Numbered from the stretch's first letter, positions 25,307 through 33,818 are shown. The stretch: DNA of 64,000 nt from Microcella daejeonensis (GCF_026625045.1 NZ_CP113089.1:930001-994000), one strand, 5' to 3'. The notes: generated from the letters alone by a model not told the origin. Translations and numbers: made by a program.

Positions 25307-26683
25307 CTAGACCTGCGGCATGTCGGCGAAGCGCGAGAAGTGGCCGTGGAAGCCGACGGTCACGGTCTTCGTCGGCCCGTTGCGGTTCTTCGCGACGATG
25401 AGGTCGGCCTCGCCCGCGCGGGGGTTCTCCTTCTCGTAGGCGCTCTCGCGGTGCAGCAGGATGACGATGTCGGCGTCCTGCTCGAGCGATCCCGACTCGC
25501 GCAGGTCGCTGATGGCGGGCATCTTGTCGGCGCGCTGCTCGGGGCCTCGGTTCAGCTGCGAGAGGGCCACGACGGGCACCTGCAGCTCCTTCGCCATGAG
25601 CTTGAGCGCCCTCGAGAACTCGCTGACCTCCTGCTGACGCGATTCGACCTTCTTGCCGCTCGTCATGAGCTGCAGGTAGTCGATGACGACCATCTTGAGC
25701 CCCACGGTCTGCTTGAGCCGGCGGCACTTGGCGCGGATCTCGACGAGGGTCATGTTGGGGCTGTCGTCGATGTAGAGCGGGGCATCCGCGATGCGGCCGC
25801 GCGTGGCGGCGATCGTCGTCCAGTCGCGGGTCTCGAGGGTGCCCTTGCGCATGGAGTGCAGCGGCACCGAGGCCTCGGCCGACAGCAGGCGCATGGCGAT
25901 CTCGCTGCGCCCCATCTCGAGCGAGAAGAAGACCGTCGGCATGGAGTGCTTGATCGTGGCGGCCCGGGCGAAGTCGAGGGCGAGCGTCGACTTGCCGAGC
26001 GCGGGGCGCGCGGCGATGAGCACGAGCTGACCGGCGTGGAGGCCGTTGGTGAGACCGTCGAGCTCGGCGAAGCCCGTCGGAACGCCCGTCATCGAGCCGT
26101 CGAGCCCGCGCGCGGCCTCGATCTCGTCGATCGCCTCGCCGACGGCGTCGGTGAGCGGCACGTAGTCCTCGGTCTGCACGCCGCCGGCGACGGCGTAGAT
26201 CTCGGCCTGCGCGTTGTTGACGAGGTCGGTCACCTCGCCCTCGCTCGCGTAGCCCATCTGCACGATGCGCGTGCCCGCGTCGACGAGGCGGCGCAGCACT
26301 GCCTTCTCGGCCACCAGGGAGGCGTAGAACCCGGCGTTCGCCGCGGTCGGCACGATCGCGGTGAGCGTGTGCAGGTAGTCGGCCCCGCCGGCCCGGGAGA
26401 GCGTGCCCGACTTCTGCAGCTCGTCGGTGACCGCGATCACGTCGGTGGGCTCGCCGTGCGCGTAGAGCGTCAGCAGCGCCTCGAAGATGACCTCGTGCTT
26501 GGGGATGTAGAAGTCGATGCCCCGCACCGACTCGATGACGTCCGCGACGGCGTCCTTGCTCAGCAGCATGCCCCCGAGCGCGCTCTGCTCGGCGAGCAGG
26601 TCGTGCGGGGGAACCCGCTCGGAGCCGCGGTTCTCGCTCGTGCTGCGACCGTCGAGGGCGCTGCCGATGTGCGCGATGGACAC
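25307..26683 (-). CDS. dnaB: Replicative DNA helicase DnaB
   Basis: A 458-residue hexameric helicase that unwinds the fork during replication. The N-terminal domain (PPHDLLAEQSALGGMLL) and the RecA-like C-terminal domain are intact: Walker A RPALGKST near 218-225, Walker B VVIDYLQLM and the Arg-finger region SDLRESGSLEQDADIV. There is no intein, unlike in some mycobacteria. It lies downstream of rplI, separated by 549 bases that hold DnaA-box-like repeats. Its loader DciA is encoded in the same window near gyrB. Confidence 0.97.
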   Translation of the reverse strand: MSIAHIGSALDGRSTSENRGSERVPPHDLLAEQSALGGMLLSKDAVADVIESVRGIDFYIPKHEVIFEALLTLYAHGEPTDVIAVTDELQKSGTLSRAGGADYLHTLTAIVPTAANAGFYASLVAEKAVLRRLVDAGTRIVQMGYASEGEVTDLVNNAQAEIYAVAGGVQTEDYVPLTDAVGEAIDEIEAARGLDGSMTGVPTGFAELDGLTNGLHAGQLVLIAARPALGKSTLALDFARAATIKHSMPTVFFSLEMGRSEIAMRLLSAEASVPLHSMRKGTLETRDWTTIAATRGRIADAPLYIDDSPNMTLVEIRAKCRRLKQTVGLKMVVIDYLQLMTSGKKVESRQQEVSEFSRALKLMAKELQVPVVALSQLNRGPEQRADKMPAISDLRESGSLEQDADIVILLHRESAYEKENPRAGEADLIVAKNRNGPTKTVTVGFHGHFSRFADMPQV

Positions 26684-26866
26684 GGGGGACCGCCTTTCGA
26701 ATGGGGCTCGGAGGGAGCTCGGCCGAGCAGGAGCGGCGCAGCGGATCGTGCTGCACGTCCTGGTCTACCGCCCACCCCCGACACGGCCGCGATGACGCGG
26801 CGCGGAACCCGGGATGAGGGCTCCGCCACACAGTAGGGAGCGGTGCGGAGGGCCCCCAAACCACCC

Positions 26867-26942
26867 TGTGGATAACTCTGTGGATGATCGGCGCGAAACG
26901 CCGCTCCGCTTGTGGGCAGCCTGTGGATGACCCTGTGGACTA
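26867..26942 (-). promoter_or_regulatory. Array of five DnaA-box-like repeats
   Basis: On the plus strand, TGTGGATAA at 26867 is a perfect DnaA box (TTATCCACA on the minus strand), and TGTGGATGA (26879), TTGTGGGCA (26910), TGTGGATGA (26922) and TGTGGACTA (26934) are degenerate copies in the same orientation. Spacings are 12, 31, 12 and 12 bases, measured from the start of each 9-mer. Confidence 0.6.
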
Positions 26943-26945
26943 CTC

Positions 26946-26969
26946 GGTCGATATCACCATCTATCGACC
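26946..26969. promoter_or_regulatory. Operator-like inverted repeat
   Basis: GGTCGATA and TATCGACC arms (26946-26953, 26962-26969) around an 8-base spacer. This is the layout of a dimeric repressor site rather than a terminator, since the arms are AT-containing and the loop is short. Confidence 0.4.
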
Positions 26970-26986
26970 TCTGACCAGGGTTTTCC

Positions 26987-27009
26987 TTCTCCACACCATG
27001 TGGGGAGAA
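26987..27009. promoter_or_regulatory. Operator-like 23-base near-palindrome
   Basis: TTCTCCACAC, CAT and GTGGGGAGAA form an inverted repeat with one mismatch. It lies between the dnaB DnaA-box array and the rplI end and has no obvious owner. Confidence 0.4.
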
Positions 27010-27174
27010 ACAGGCCTCAATCGGGGGATGAAGGTTCGTGCGACAGGCGCACTCCTGTGCACAATCCCGTGCAGAACCTCCCTGTTCAGGGGTCTTGCGC
27101 GCCGCTCGGGCGACCGGTATAGCGGGGGGCGACACGCCGTTCTACCCCCGGGTGCGCCGGGCGCCCGACGACGC

Positions 27175-27214
27175 CGAACGGCGCCCCCCGCCGTGAGGCA
27201 GGAGACGCCGTTCG
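27175..27214 (-). terminator. Terminator-like hairpin after rplI
   Basis: CGAACGGCG (27175-27183) and CGCCGTTCG (27206-27214) form a 9-bp stem with a 22-base loop, 18 bases past the rplI stop. Confidence 0.6.
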
Positions 27215-27232
27215 ATGGTGCGGGGTGCGCGA

Positions 27233-27685
27233 CTACTTGGCCGCGACCACCTGGAGGGTGATCGTGGCGACGATGCCGTCGCGCAGCTTGAGGATCGCCT
27301 CGTGCGAGCCGACCGACTTGATCGGCGAGACGATCTCGATGAGGCGCTTGTCGACCGAGCCGACGCCGGCGGCCTCGACGGCCGACGCGATGTCGCTCGT
27401 CTTGACCGAGCCGAAGAGACGACCCTCGGCGCCCGCCTTGACGGTGAGCTTCACGGGGTTCGCCTCGAGGCGCAGCTTGAGGTCCTGGGCCTCCTCGATC
27501 GTGGCGTGCTCGCGCGCGGCGCGGGCGGCCTTGATCTGCTCGACCTGCTTCTCGCCACCGCGGCTCCACGAGACCGCGAAGCCCTGGGGGATGAGGTAGT
27601 TGCGGGCGTACCCGTTCTTGACCTCGACGACATCGCCGGGGGCACCGAGACCGGTGACCTCCTGCGTGAGAATGAGCTTCGACAT
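27233..27685 (-). CDS. rplI: 50S ribosomal protein L9
   Basis: A 150-residue L9, which spans the base of the L1 stalk region. The N-terminal domain signature [14 protein letters not shown]...[21 protein letters not shown] is followed by the long helix ([21 protein letters not shown]) and the C-terminal domain. It is the last gene of the rpsF-ssb-rpsR-rplI operon; the ATG is 9 bases after the rpsR stop. Confidence 0.96.
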   Translation of the reverse strand: MSKLILTQEVTGLGAPGDVVEVKNGYARNYLIPQGFAVSWSRGGEKQVEQIKAARAAREHATIEEAQDLKLRLEANPVKLTVKAGAEGRLFGSVKTSDIASAVEAAGVGSVDKRLIEIVSPIKSVGSHEAILKLRDGIVATITLQVVAAK

Positions 27686-27694
27686 CGCGGCCCC

Positions 27695-27955
27695 CTAGCG
27701 GCCCGCGCCAGCGTACGGAAGCAGTGCCATCTCGCGCGCGTTCTTGACGGCGCGGGCGATGAGGCGCTGCTCCTGCACGGAGACACCGGTGATTCGGCGA
27801 GCGCGGATCTTTCCGCGCTCGGAGATGAACTTGCGGAGGGTCGCGACATCCTTGTAATCGATGACACCGACCCGGATCGCCTTCGCGGGGGCGGCGTTCT
27901 TCGCGCCCTTGCCGCCGCGAGGCTTGCGGCGGTCGCCGCTGCTCTTGCCAGCCAT
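27695..27955 (-). CDS. rpsR: 30S ribosomal protein S18, Cys-free form
   Basis: An 86-residue S18. The core [19 protein letters not shown] and [24 protein letters not shown] is unmistakable. It has no cysteine; the CVFC zinc-binding motif found in the standard S18 of many actinobacteria is replaced by IRVGV just before IDYKD. Thus the copy in the housekeeping operon is itself zinc-independent. It lies between ssb and rplI. Confidence 0.96.
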   Translation of the reverse strand: MAGKSSGDRRKPRGGKGAKNAAPAKAIRVGVIDYKDVATLRKFISERGKIRARRITGVSVQEQRLIARAVKNAREMALLPYAGAGR

Positions 27956-28004
27956 AGTGGTTGTCCTTTGCGTGCTGTTGTTCAGTGCCGGTCGTCAGAC
28001 CGGA

Positions 28005-28523
28005 TCAGAAAGGGGTGTCGTCGGAGAAGGATCCGGGAGTGTTCCACACGTCGCCCCCGGCGTTGCTGCCGGGCTTCGACTGCGCCGCGGGGGTGCCCCA
28101 CGGCTCGTCTGCGACGGGTGCCGCGCCACCACGGCCGCCGCCCATCGCGCCGCCACCCGAGGAGGCCCGGGTGATCTGCGCGGTGGCGTACCGCAGGCTG
28201 GGGCCGATCTCGTCGACCTCCAGCTCGATGGTGGTGCGCTTCTCGCCTTCCTTCGTCTCGTACGACCGCTGCTTCAGACGGCCGGATGCGATGACCCGGC
28301 TGCCCTTCGTCAGCGTCGAGGCGACGTGCTCGGCGAACTCGCGCCACACGCTCGCGCGCATGAACAGCGCCTCGCCGTCCTTCCACTCGTTCGCCTGACG
28401 GTCGAACGTGCGGGGGGTGGAGGCGATGGTGAAGTTCGCGACCGCGAGACCGTTCTGCGTGTAGCGCAGTTCGGGGTCGGCAGTGAGGTTGCCGACGACG
28501 GTGATGAGCGTCTCGCCGGCCAT
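28005..28523 (-). CDS. ssb: Single-stranded DNA-binding protein
   Basis: A 172-residue SSB. The OB fold begins [20 protein letters not shown] and runs to about residue 110; a Gly-rich linker then leads to the acidic tip SFSDDTPF, which recruits replication and repair partners. It is located between rpsF and rpsR as in most bacteria; the ATG is two bases from the rpsF stop. The linker includes [14 protein letters not shown]. Confidence 0.96.
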   Translation of the reverse strand: MAGETLITVVGNLTADPELRYTQNGLAVANFTIASTPRTFDRQANEWKDGEALFMRASVWREFAEHVASTLTKGSRVIASGRLKQRSYETKEGEKRTTIELEVDEIGPSLRYATAQITRASSGGGAMGGGRGGAAPVADEPWGTPAAQSKPGSNAGGDVWNTPGSFSDDTPF

Positions 28524-28525
28524 GA

Positions 28526-28900
28526 CTACTCGGCGGCCTTCTTGGCGGCGCGAGCGGCCTTGGCCTCGGCCTTGGCCGCGGTCTCGGCCTCGTAGGCGGC
28601 GACGCGAGCGACGGCCTCCTCGGCACGCAGCACCTTGGTGCGCATGACGGCCTCGCTGAGCTTCAGCTGGCGGTCGAGCTCCTGCGTGGCAGAAGGATTC
28701 GCGGTGAAGTTCACGACGGCGTAGATGCCCTCGGTCTTCTTGTTGATCTCGTACGCGAGGCGACGACGGCCCCAGATATCGACGTTCTCGATGTTTCCAC
28801 CATCGTTGCGAACAACGTTGAGGAACTTGTCGAGGCTCGGAGCGACAGTGCGCTCGTCGATCTCGGGGTCGAGGATCACCATCATTTCGTACTGATGCAT
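28526..28900 (-). CDS. rpsF: 30S ribosomal protein S6
   Basis: A 124-residue S6 with the core [19 protein letters not shown] and [20 protein letters not shown]. The C-terminus has an Ala/Lys/Glu-rich helix ([21 protein letters not shown]) longer than in E. coli. It is the first gene of the operon; an AAGGAGG ribosome-binding site and a perfect 9-bp hairpin precede it. S6 and S18 act as a heterodimer and, in several bacteria, repress their own operon. Confidence 0.96.
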   Translation of the reverse strand: MHQYEMMVILDPEIDERTVAPSLDKFLNVVRNDGGNIENVDIWGRRRLAYEINKKTEGIYAVVNFTANPSATQELDRQLKLSEAVMRTKVLRAEEAVARVAAYEAETAAKAEAKAARAAKKAAE

Positions 28901-28929
28901 GACTCACCCACCTCCTTCGGACTCGAACG

Positions 28930-28948
28930 GCCGCAGACGGTCTGCGGC
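28930..28948 (-). promoter_or_regulatory. Hairpin in the rpsF leader
   Basis: GCCGCAGAC and GTCTGCGGC arms with a one-base centre, 30 bases upstream of the rpsF start. A TATGCT -10 candidate (29000-29005, minus strand) would put it inside a leader of about 90-95 bases. It may be an S6:S18 autoregulatory element, but the CCG/GGC signature was not verified. Confidence 0.4.
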
Positions 28949-29033
28949 AGGAGGGTATGGCATCCGTTGCGCAGGACAGGGCCCGCGGACAACCTCGTCA
29001 GCATAGTCGGTTCGGGATGCCCGCCGCCACTTC

Positions 29034-30470
29034 TCAGTCGCTGCGAGCCGCGTACCACTCCCGCAGCCGCCGCTCGGCCTCCTCGTCGCCGAGGGGCCCC
29101 TCGTCGAGCCGGGTCTCGAGCAGGAACCGGTACGCCTCGCCCACGACCGGCCCCGGGCGGATGCCGAGCAGCTGCATGATGCGCTCCCCGTCGAGGTCGG
29201 GGCGGATGGCGGCGAGCTCCTCCTGCTCCGCGAGCACGGCGATGCGGTCCTCGAGCTCCTGATAGGCGCCGTGCAGCCGCGCGGCCTTGCGGGCGTTGCG
29301 CGTGGTGACGTCGGCCCGGGTGAGGATGTGCAGGCGCTCGAGGAGGGCATCGGCATCCCGCACGTACCGCCGCACGCCCGAATCCGTCCACTTCGCATCG
29401 CTGTAGCCGAAGAAGCGCAGGTGCAGCTCGACGAGGCGGCTCACCTGCTTGATGGTGTCGCGGTCGAAGCGCAGCGCGGTGAGGCGCTTGCGGGCGAGCT
29501 TCGCGCCGACGAGGTCGTGGTGGTGGAAGGTGACGGCGCCGCCGGCCTCGACCTTCTTCGTCGCGGGCTTGCCGATGTCGTGCAGGAGCGCGGCGAGGCG
29601 CAGCACGACGTCGGGCGGAGCATCCGGAACGCTCGATCGCGACCGCTCGAGGTCGATGGCCTGATCGAGCACCGTGAGGGAGTGCTCGTAGACGTCCTTG
29701 TGGTGGGCGTGCTCGTCGACCTCGAGCCGCAGGGCGGGCAGCTCGGGCAGCACGATGGCGGCGAGGCCCGTGTCGACCATGAGCTCGAGACCGCGGCGGG
29801 GTGTGTCGGTCGAGAGCAGCTTGACGAGCTCGTCGCGCACGCGCTCGGCCGAGACGATCGCGAGCCGGTCGAGCATGCCGCGGATGGCCGTGAGCGCCGC
29901 CTCGTCGACCTCGGCGCCCAGCTGCGCGGCGAACCGCACGGCCCGCATCATGCGCAGGGGATCGTCGCTGAACGAGCGCTCGGGCGCGATCGGGGTGCGC
30001 AGTCGGCCGGCGAGCAGATCGTCGAGACCGCCCGTCGGATCGACGAGGGTGAGCGAGGGCAGCCGCAGCGCCATGGCGTTCATCGTGAAGTCGCGCCGCG
30101 TCAGATCGCCCTCGAGCGTGTCGCCGAAGGCCACGACGGGCTTGCGCGACTCGGCGTCGTACTCATCGGAGCGGTACGTCGTGATCTCGACGGTCTCGGT
30201 GCCGAACTGCGCCCCGATCGTGCCGAACTCGCGCCCGATGTCCCAGTGGGCGGTGGAGATCGGTCGCACGATGCGGATGATCTCGTCGGGATGCGCGTCG
30301 GTCGTCAGATCGAGATCGTTGACGGGGCGGCCCAGGAACGCGTCGCGCACCGGCCCGCCGACGAGGGCGAGCTCGTGGCCGGCCTCGGCGAAGCGCTGCG
30401 CCAGGGTCGCCAGAGGCTCGGCGGCGGCGAGCTGCCGCAGCCGCTCGACGGCCTGCGCCACGCTCTGCAT
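29034..30470 (-). CDS. cca: CCA tRNA nucleotidyltransferase with HD domain
   Basis: A 478-residue tRNA-maturation enzyme. The nucleotidyltransferase head LVGGPVRDAFLGRPVNDLDLTTD carries the catalytic DLD (residues 52-54), followed by RRDFTMNAMA and the RNA-binding middle part (SDDPLRMMRAVRFAAQLG). An HD domain follows (LLHDIGKP near 300, HHHDLVGAKL), as in actinobacterial PcnA/Cca enzymes. It is needed because tRNA-Ile and tRNA-Ala in this window lack encoded CCA. It shares a palindromic -10 with the divergent gene. Confidence 0.93.
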   Translation of the reverse strand: MQSVAQAVERLRQLAAAEPLATLAQRFAEAGHELALVGGPVRDAFLGRPVNDLDLTTDAHPDEIIRIVRPISTAHWDIGREFGTIGAQFGTETVEITTYRSDEYDAESRKPVVAFGDTLEGDLTRRDFTMNAMALRLPSLTLVDPTGGLDDLLAGRLRTPIAPERSFSDDPLRMMRAVRFAAQLGAEVDEAALTAIRGMLDRLAIVSAERVRDELVKLLSTDTPRRGLELMVDTGLAAIVLPELPALRLEVDEHAHHKDVYEHSLTVLDQAIDLERSRSSVPDAPPDVVLRLAALLHDIGKPATKKVEAGGAVTFHHHDLVGAKLARKRLTALRFDRDTIKQVSRLVELHLRFFGYSDAKWTDSGVRRYVRDADALLERLHILTRADVTTRNARKAARLHGAYQELEDRIAVLAEQEELAAIRPDLDGERIMQLLGIRPGPVVGEAYRFLLETRLDEGPLGDEEAERRLREWYAARSD

Positions 30471-30479
30471 AGTGACCTG

Positions 30480-30489
30480 AGTCTAGACT
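30480..30489. promoter_or_regulatory. Shared palindromic -10 of cca and the DUF6049 gene
   Basis: AGTCTAGACT reads TAGACT on both strands (30480-30485 minus, 30484-30489 plus). The plus-strand hexamer is six bases from the ATG at 30496; the minus-strand hexamer is nine bases from the cca ATG. Confidence 0.55.
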
Positions 30490-30495
30490 TCCCGC

Positions 30496-32712
30496 ATGTC
30501 GGCCAGGCGGGTGCACGGGGTTCATCGCGCCCTGACGACCCTCGCGCGACCCACTCTCGCGGGGCTGCTGATGCTGGGGCTCAGCGTCGGCGCGATGTCC
30601 ACCGGGGTGATGGCCTCCGCCGCCCCCGCGACCCCGCACGCCCGGGCGGCCACCGCGCCCGACCCGAGCGAGACCGAGCCGATCATCGAGCTCGTCGCCG
30701 CGCCGACGGCCCCGTCCGTCGCCCCCGGCGAGCCGGTCGCGCTGCGGGTCACCGTGCGCAACACCGGAGGGTCGGCGAGCGCCGCCGGCGCGCTCGCCGT
30801 CGGGCTCGAGGGCGGCACCCGCGCGACCCGCACGGCGCTCGAGGCCTGGTTCTCGGGCGCCGAGCAGGACGCCGCGCTGCCGGCCGTCGCCGAGGCGACC
30901 CTTCCCGCGCTCGACGTCGGGGCCGCCGCGGTCATCGAGGTCGTCGTGCCCGCCGAGGCGGCCGGGCTGACGGGGGAGTGGGGGCCCCGCCTCGTCGTCG
31001 CCACGGCGATGATGGGGGATGCCCCGGCAGCGGCATCCCGCACCGCCGTCACCTTCGCACCGCCCGAGTCGGCGCCCGCCGCCGCGACCGTGCGCGTCGT
31101 CACCCCGCTCTCCACCCCCGAGTCGGAGAGCGCCCTGCTCACCGCGGAGGAGCTCGCCGAGCTCACCGGGCCCGACGGGCAGCTCACCCGCACGCTCGAC
31201 GCCGTCGAGGGCACCGCGGCGGCGCTCGGCGTCGATCCACGCATCATTGCCTCGATCCGCCTGCTGGGCACGGCCGCCCCCGAGTCGGCGACGGCGCTGC
31301 TCGAGCGGCTCGCCGGGCTCTCCAACCCCACCTTCGCGCTCGCCTGGGCCGACGCCGACCCGACGGCGACGGTGCTCGCGCGGGGCATCCCGCTGCCCGC
31401 CGTCGAGGGCGCGGGCGGCCCGCTGGACGCGTCCCTGTTCGACACCGGGGTCGGCGTGCCGCCCGAGGTCGTCGGCCCTGAGCCCTCGATCGCGCCGAGC
31501 GACGAGGCCCCTCCCGCCCCCTCGGCGAGCGCATCGCCGTCGCCGTCCGCCGCGCCCGACGATGCACCGGTCGACGAGGAGACGATCACCCTCGGTCAGC
31601 TCGCCGCGTGGCCCCACGATCTGGAGGACTGGGCGTGGCCGCGGACGGGCGGGCTCAGCCCGGCCGGGGTCGAGGTGCTCGTCGCGGGCGGCACGCGGAC
31701 GATCATCGCCGGTGACGCGCAGCTCGACGGAGCGGCCGGTTCGGCGGCGCGGGCGGGGGAGGCGACGCTCGCCGTCGCCGACGACTCCGCATCCCTCGCC
31801 GCGATCGGCGTCACGACCGCCACCGTGCAGCAGCAGGCGCAGGCCTCCACCGCCGAGCTCGCGGCCCTGCTCGCCGCGCGGGCGGTCGAGCAGCCGGGCG
31901 CGGCGGCGCTGCTCGCGCTCGACCGCACCGCCGCCCAGTCCGCCGCGCGGCTGGACGGTCTGCTCACCGCGGTCGACGCCCTCCCCTGGGCCGACATCAC
32001 GCCGCTCGGGCAGCCCGCGGCGACGGCTCCCGCGACGACGGTCGGCGAGGGCGCGCTGCCCGAGGGTCTCGTCGGAGCGATCGGCACCGCCCTCGACGCC
32101 GAGGCGGTCGACCGCGAGTTCGCCCGCATCGCGGTCGATCCGGCCGCCATCACCGACATCCGACGGCTCGAGCTGCTCGCCGCCCTGTCCCTCGGCTGGG
32201 GCGAGGACGCGACGGCGGCCGTGCAGCGCTTCACCGCGGCGTCGTCCGAGCTGAGGAGCAGCGTGCAGATCGTCGAATCGCCGAGGATCCTCGTGCTCGC
32301 CGACGGACTCTTCACCGTGCCGCTCACCGTGCAGAACGGGCTCGGCACCCCGATCGTCGTCTACGTGCACGTCGAGTCGGCGACGGGGCAGCTGCGCGTG
32401 CTCGAATCCCGCGTCGAGACCGGCATCGACGGCGGCGCGCAGGCGGTCGCCGCCGTGCCGGTGGAGTCGCTCACCAACGGCGACGTCGACATCACGATCA
32501 CCGTGCGCGATGCCGAGGGCCGCACGATCTCGGGGCCGATCACGGTGCCGCTCAGCCTGCAGGCGGGCTGGGAGACGGCGGGCATCGTCGCGCTCACGGC
32601 CGCCATCCTCGGACTGCTCGTCGCCGGCCTGATCCGCGACATCCGCCGGCGCCGCACCCGCCGAGCGGCGAACGTCGAGCCGGCCCCAGGCGACCACGAC
32701 GCCGCACCCTGA
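30496..32712 (+). CDS. DUF6049-family secreted/membrane protein
   Basis: A 738-residue protein with an N-terminal signal-like helix (about 17-40), a very Ala/Pro/Ser-rich extracellular part and a C-terminal membrane helix at about 690-712 followed by a basic RRRRTRR stretch. A Ser/Pro/Ala linker (PSASASPSPSAAPDD) lies near 360. The position next to cca corresponds to Rv3909 of Mycobacterium, a DUF6049 protein linked to the cell-envelope gene cluster; the biochemical role is unknown. It has a leaderless promoter. Confidence 0.7.
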   Translation: MSARRVHGVHRALTTLARPTLAGLLMLGLSVGAMSTGVMASAAPATPHARAATAPDPSETEPIIELVAAPTAPSVAPGEPVALRVTVRNTGGSASAAGALAVGLEGGTRATRTALEAWFSGAEQDAALPAVAEATLPALDVGAAAVIEVVVPAEAAGLTGEWGPRLVVATAMMGDAPAAASRTAVTFAPPESAPAAATVRVVTPLSTPESESALLTAEELAELTGPDGQLTRTLDAVEGTAAALGVDPRIIASIRLLGTAAPESATALLERLAGLSNPTFALAWADADPTATVLARGIPLPAVEGAGGPLDASLFDTGVGVPPEVVGPEPSIAPSDEAPPAPSASASPSPSAAPDDAPVDEETITLGQLAAWPHDLEDWAWPRTGGLSPAGVEVLVAGGTRTIIAGDAQLDGAAGSAARAGEATLAVADDSASLAAIGVTTATVQQQAQASTAELAALLAARAVEQPGAAALLALDRTAAQSAARLDGLLTAVDALPWADITPLGQPAATAPATTVGEGALPEGLVGAIGTALDAEAVDREFARIAVDPAAITDIRRLELLAALSLGWGEDATAAVQRFTAASSELRSSVQIVESPRILVLADGLFTVPLTVQNGLGTPIVVYVHVESATGQLRVLESRVETGIDGGAQAVAAVPVESLTNGDVDITITVRDAEGRTISGPITVPLSLQAGWETAGIVALTAAILGLLVAGLIRDIRRRRTRRAANVEPAPGDHDAAP

Positions 32713-32817
32713 TGAACAACCGGTGACGCACCGGGATGCGGAATAGCGCCGCTCTAGAGTGGGTTGTCACCCGTGTCGCCTCCCGGCGGCGTCGCCATCC
32801 CCAGCAGGAGGAGCATG

Positions 32818-33780
32818 ATGCGCCACGTCATCATCATCGGATCCGGCCCGGCCGGCTACACCGCGGCCATCTACGCCGCGCGCGCCAACCTGCAGCCGCT
32901 CGTGATCGCGTCCTCCGTCGAGTTCGGCGGCGAGCTCATGAAGACCACCGAGGTCGAGAACTTCCCCGGCTTCCCCGAGGGCATCATGGGCCCCGACCTG
33001 ATGACGCAGATGCAGAAGCAGGCCGAGCGCTTCGGCGCCGAGATCGTTTACGACGACGTCGTCTCGCTCGAGCTCGACGGGCCCGTGAAGGCCGTCACGC
33101 TCGGCAACGGCGACCGCCACGAGGCGCACGCCGTGATCTACGCCACCGGTTCCGCCTACCGCAAGCTCGGCCTTGCCGACGAGGAGCGGCTGAGCGGCTA
33201 CGGCGTCTCCTGGTGCGCCACGTGCGACGGGGCCTTCTTCCGCCAGAAGTCCGTCGCGGTCGTCGGCGGCGGCGACTCGGCGATGGAGGAGGCGACCTTC
33301 CTCACGCGCTTCGCCTCGAAGGTCTACGTCATCCACCGCAGCGACACCTTCCGCGCCTCGGCCGCGATGCTCGATCGTGCGCGCAACGATCCGAAGATCG
33401 AGTTCGTCACCAATGCCGCGGTCGCGCACATCTACGGCGCAGACCTCGTCTCGGGCGTCGGCATCGTCGACACCGTCACGGGGGAGGAGCGCACGCTCGA
33501 CGTCACCGGCCTCTTCATCGCGATCGGTGCCGACCCGCGCACGCACCTCGTGCACGGCGTGCTCGACCTCACCGAGCACGGCACGATCGCCGTCGAGGGC
33601 CGCAGCTCGCGCACGAGCGTCGAGGGCGTCTTCGCCGCCGGGGACGTGGTCGACCCGACGTACAAGCAGGCGATCACCGCCGCGGGCAGCGGAACCGTCG
33701 CCGCCCTCGACGCCCAGCACTACCTCGAGACGATCGGCGACGCGGCCCGGCAGACCGTGGCCGCCGGCGCCGACGCCTGA
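32818..33780 (+). CDS. trxB: Thioredoxin-disulfide reductase
   Basis: A 320-residue flavoprotein that uses NADPH to reduce thioredoxin. FAD binding GSGPAGYTAAIYAAR, redox motif CATC (SWCATCDGAFF near 137) and NADPH motif GGGDSAMEEA are all present; a C-terminal GVFAAGDVVDP closes the FAD domain. Two ATGs are adjacent (32815 and 32818); the second is preferred because the AGGAGG ribosome-binding site is six bases before it. trxA follows after 38 bases. Confidence 0.96.
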   Translation: MRHVIIIGSGPAGYTAAIYAARANLQPLVIASSVEFGGELMKTTEVENFPGFPEGIMGPDLMTQMQKQAERFGAEIVYDDVVSLELDGPVKAVTLGNGDRHEAHAVIYATGSAYRKLGLADEERLSGYGVSWCATCDGAFFRQKSVAVVGGGDSAMEEATFLTRFASKVYVIHRSDTFRASAAMLDRARNDPKIEFVTNAAVAHIYGADLVSGVGIVDTVTGEERTLDVTGLFIAIGADPRTHLVHGVLDLTEHGTIAVEGRSSRTSVEGVFAAGDVVDPTYKQAITAAGSGTVAALDAQHYLETIGDAARQTVAAGADA

Positions 33781-33818
33781 GTCATCCGCATCCCCCACCG
33801 CAACGCAAGGAGAGCACA

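Larger units (their letters stand above)
26684..27232. other. Intergenic region upstream of dnaB: DnaA-box array, palindromes, rplI terminator
   Basis: No gene is seen in these 549 bases. They contain five direct DnaA-box-like 9-mers (26867-26942), an inverted repeat GGTCGATA/TATCGACC (26946-26953 and 26962-26969), a second one TTCTCCACAC-CAT-GTGGGGAGAA (26987-27009), and the rplI-side hairpin at 27175-27214. Confidence 0.75.

Noticed and set aside
26684..27232. A possible small gene upstream of dnaB
   Set aside because: No frame has a ribosome-binding site and recognisable protein; the region is better explained by DnaA boxes and palindromes.
30163..32697. 844-codon minus-strand frame opposite the DUF6049 gene
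   Set aside because: Composition and lack of domains mark it as a shadow; the plus-strand frame has a signal helix, a C-terminal anchor and a leaderless promoter.
32713..32817. A missed murJ or sigM gene between DUF6049 and trxB
   Set aside because: Only 105 bases are available, with the trxB ribosome-binding site inside them.
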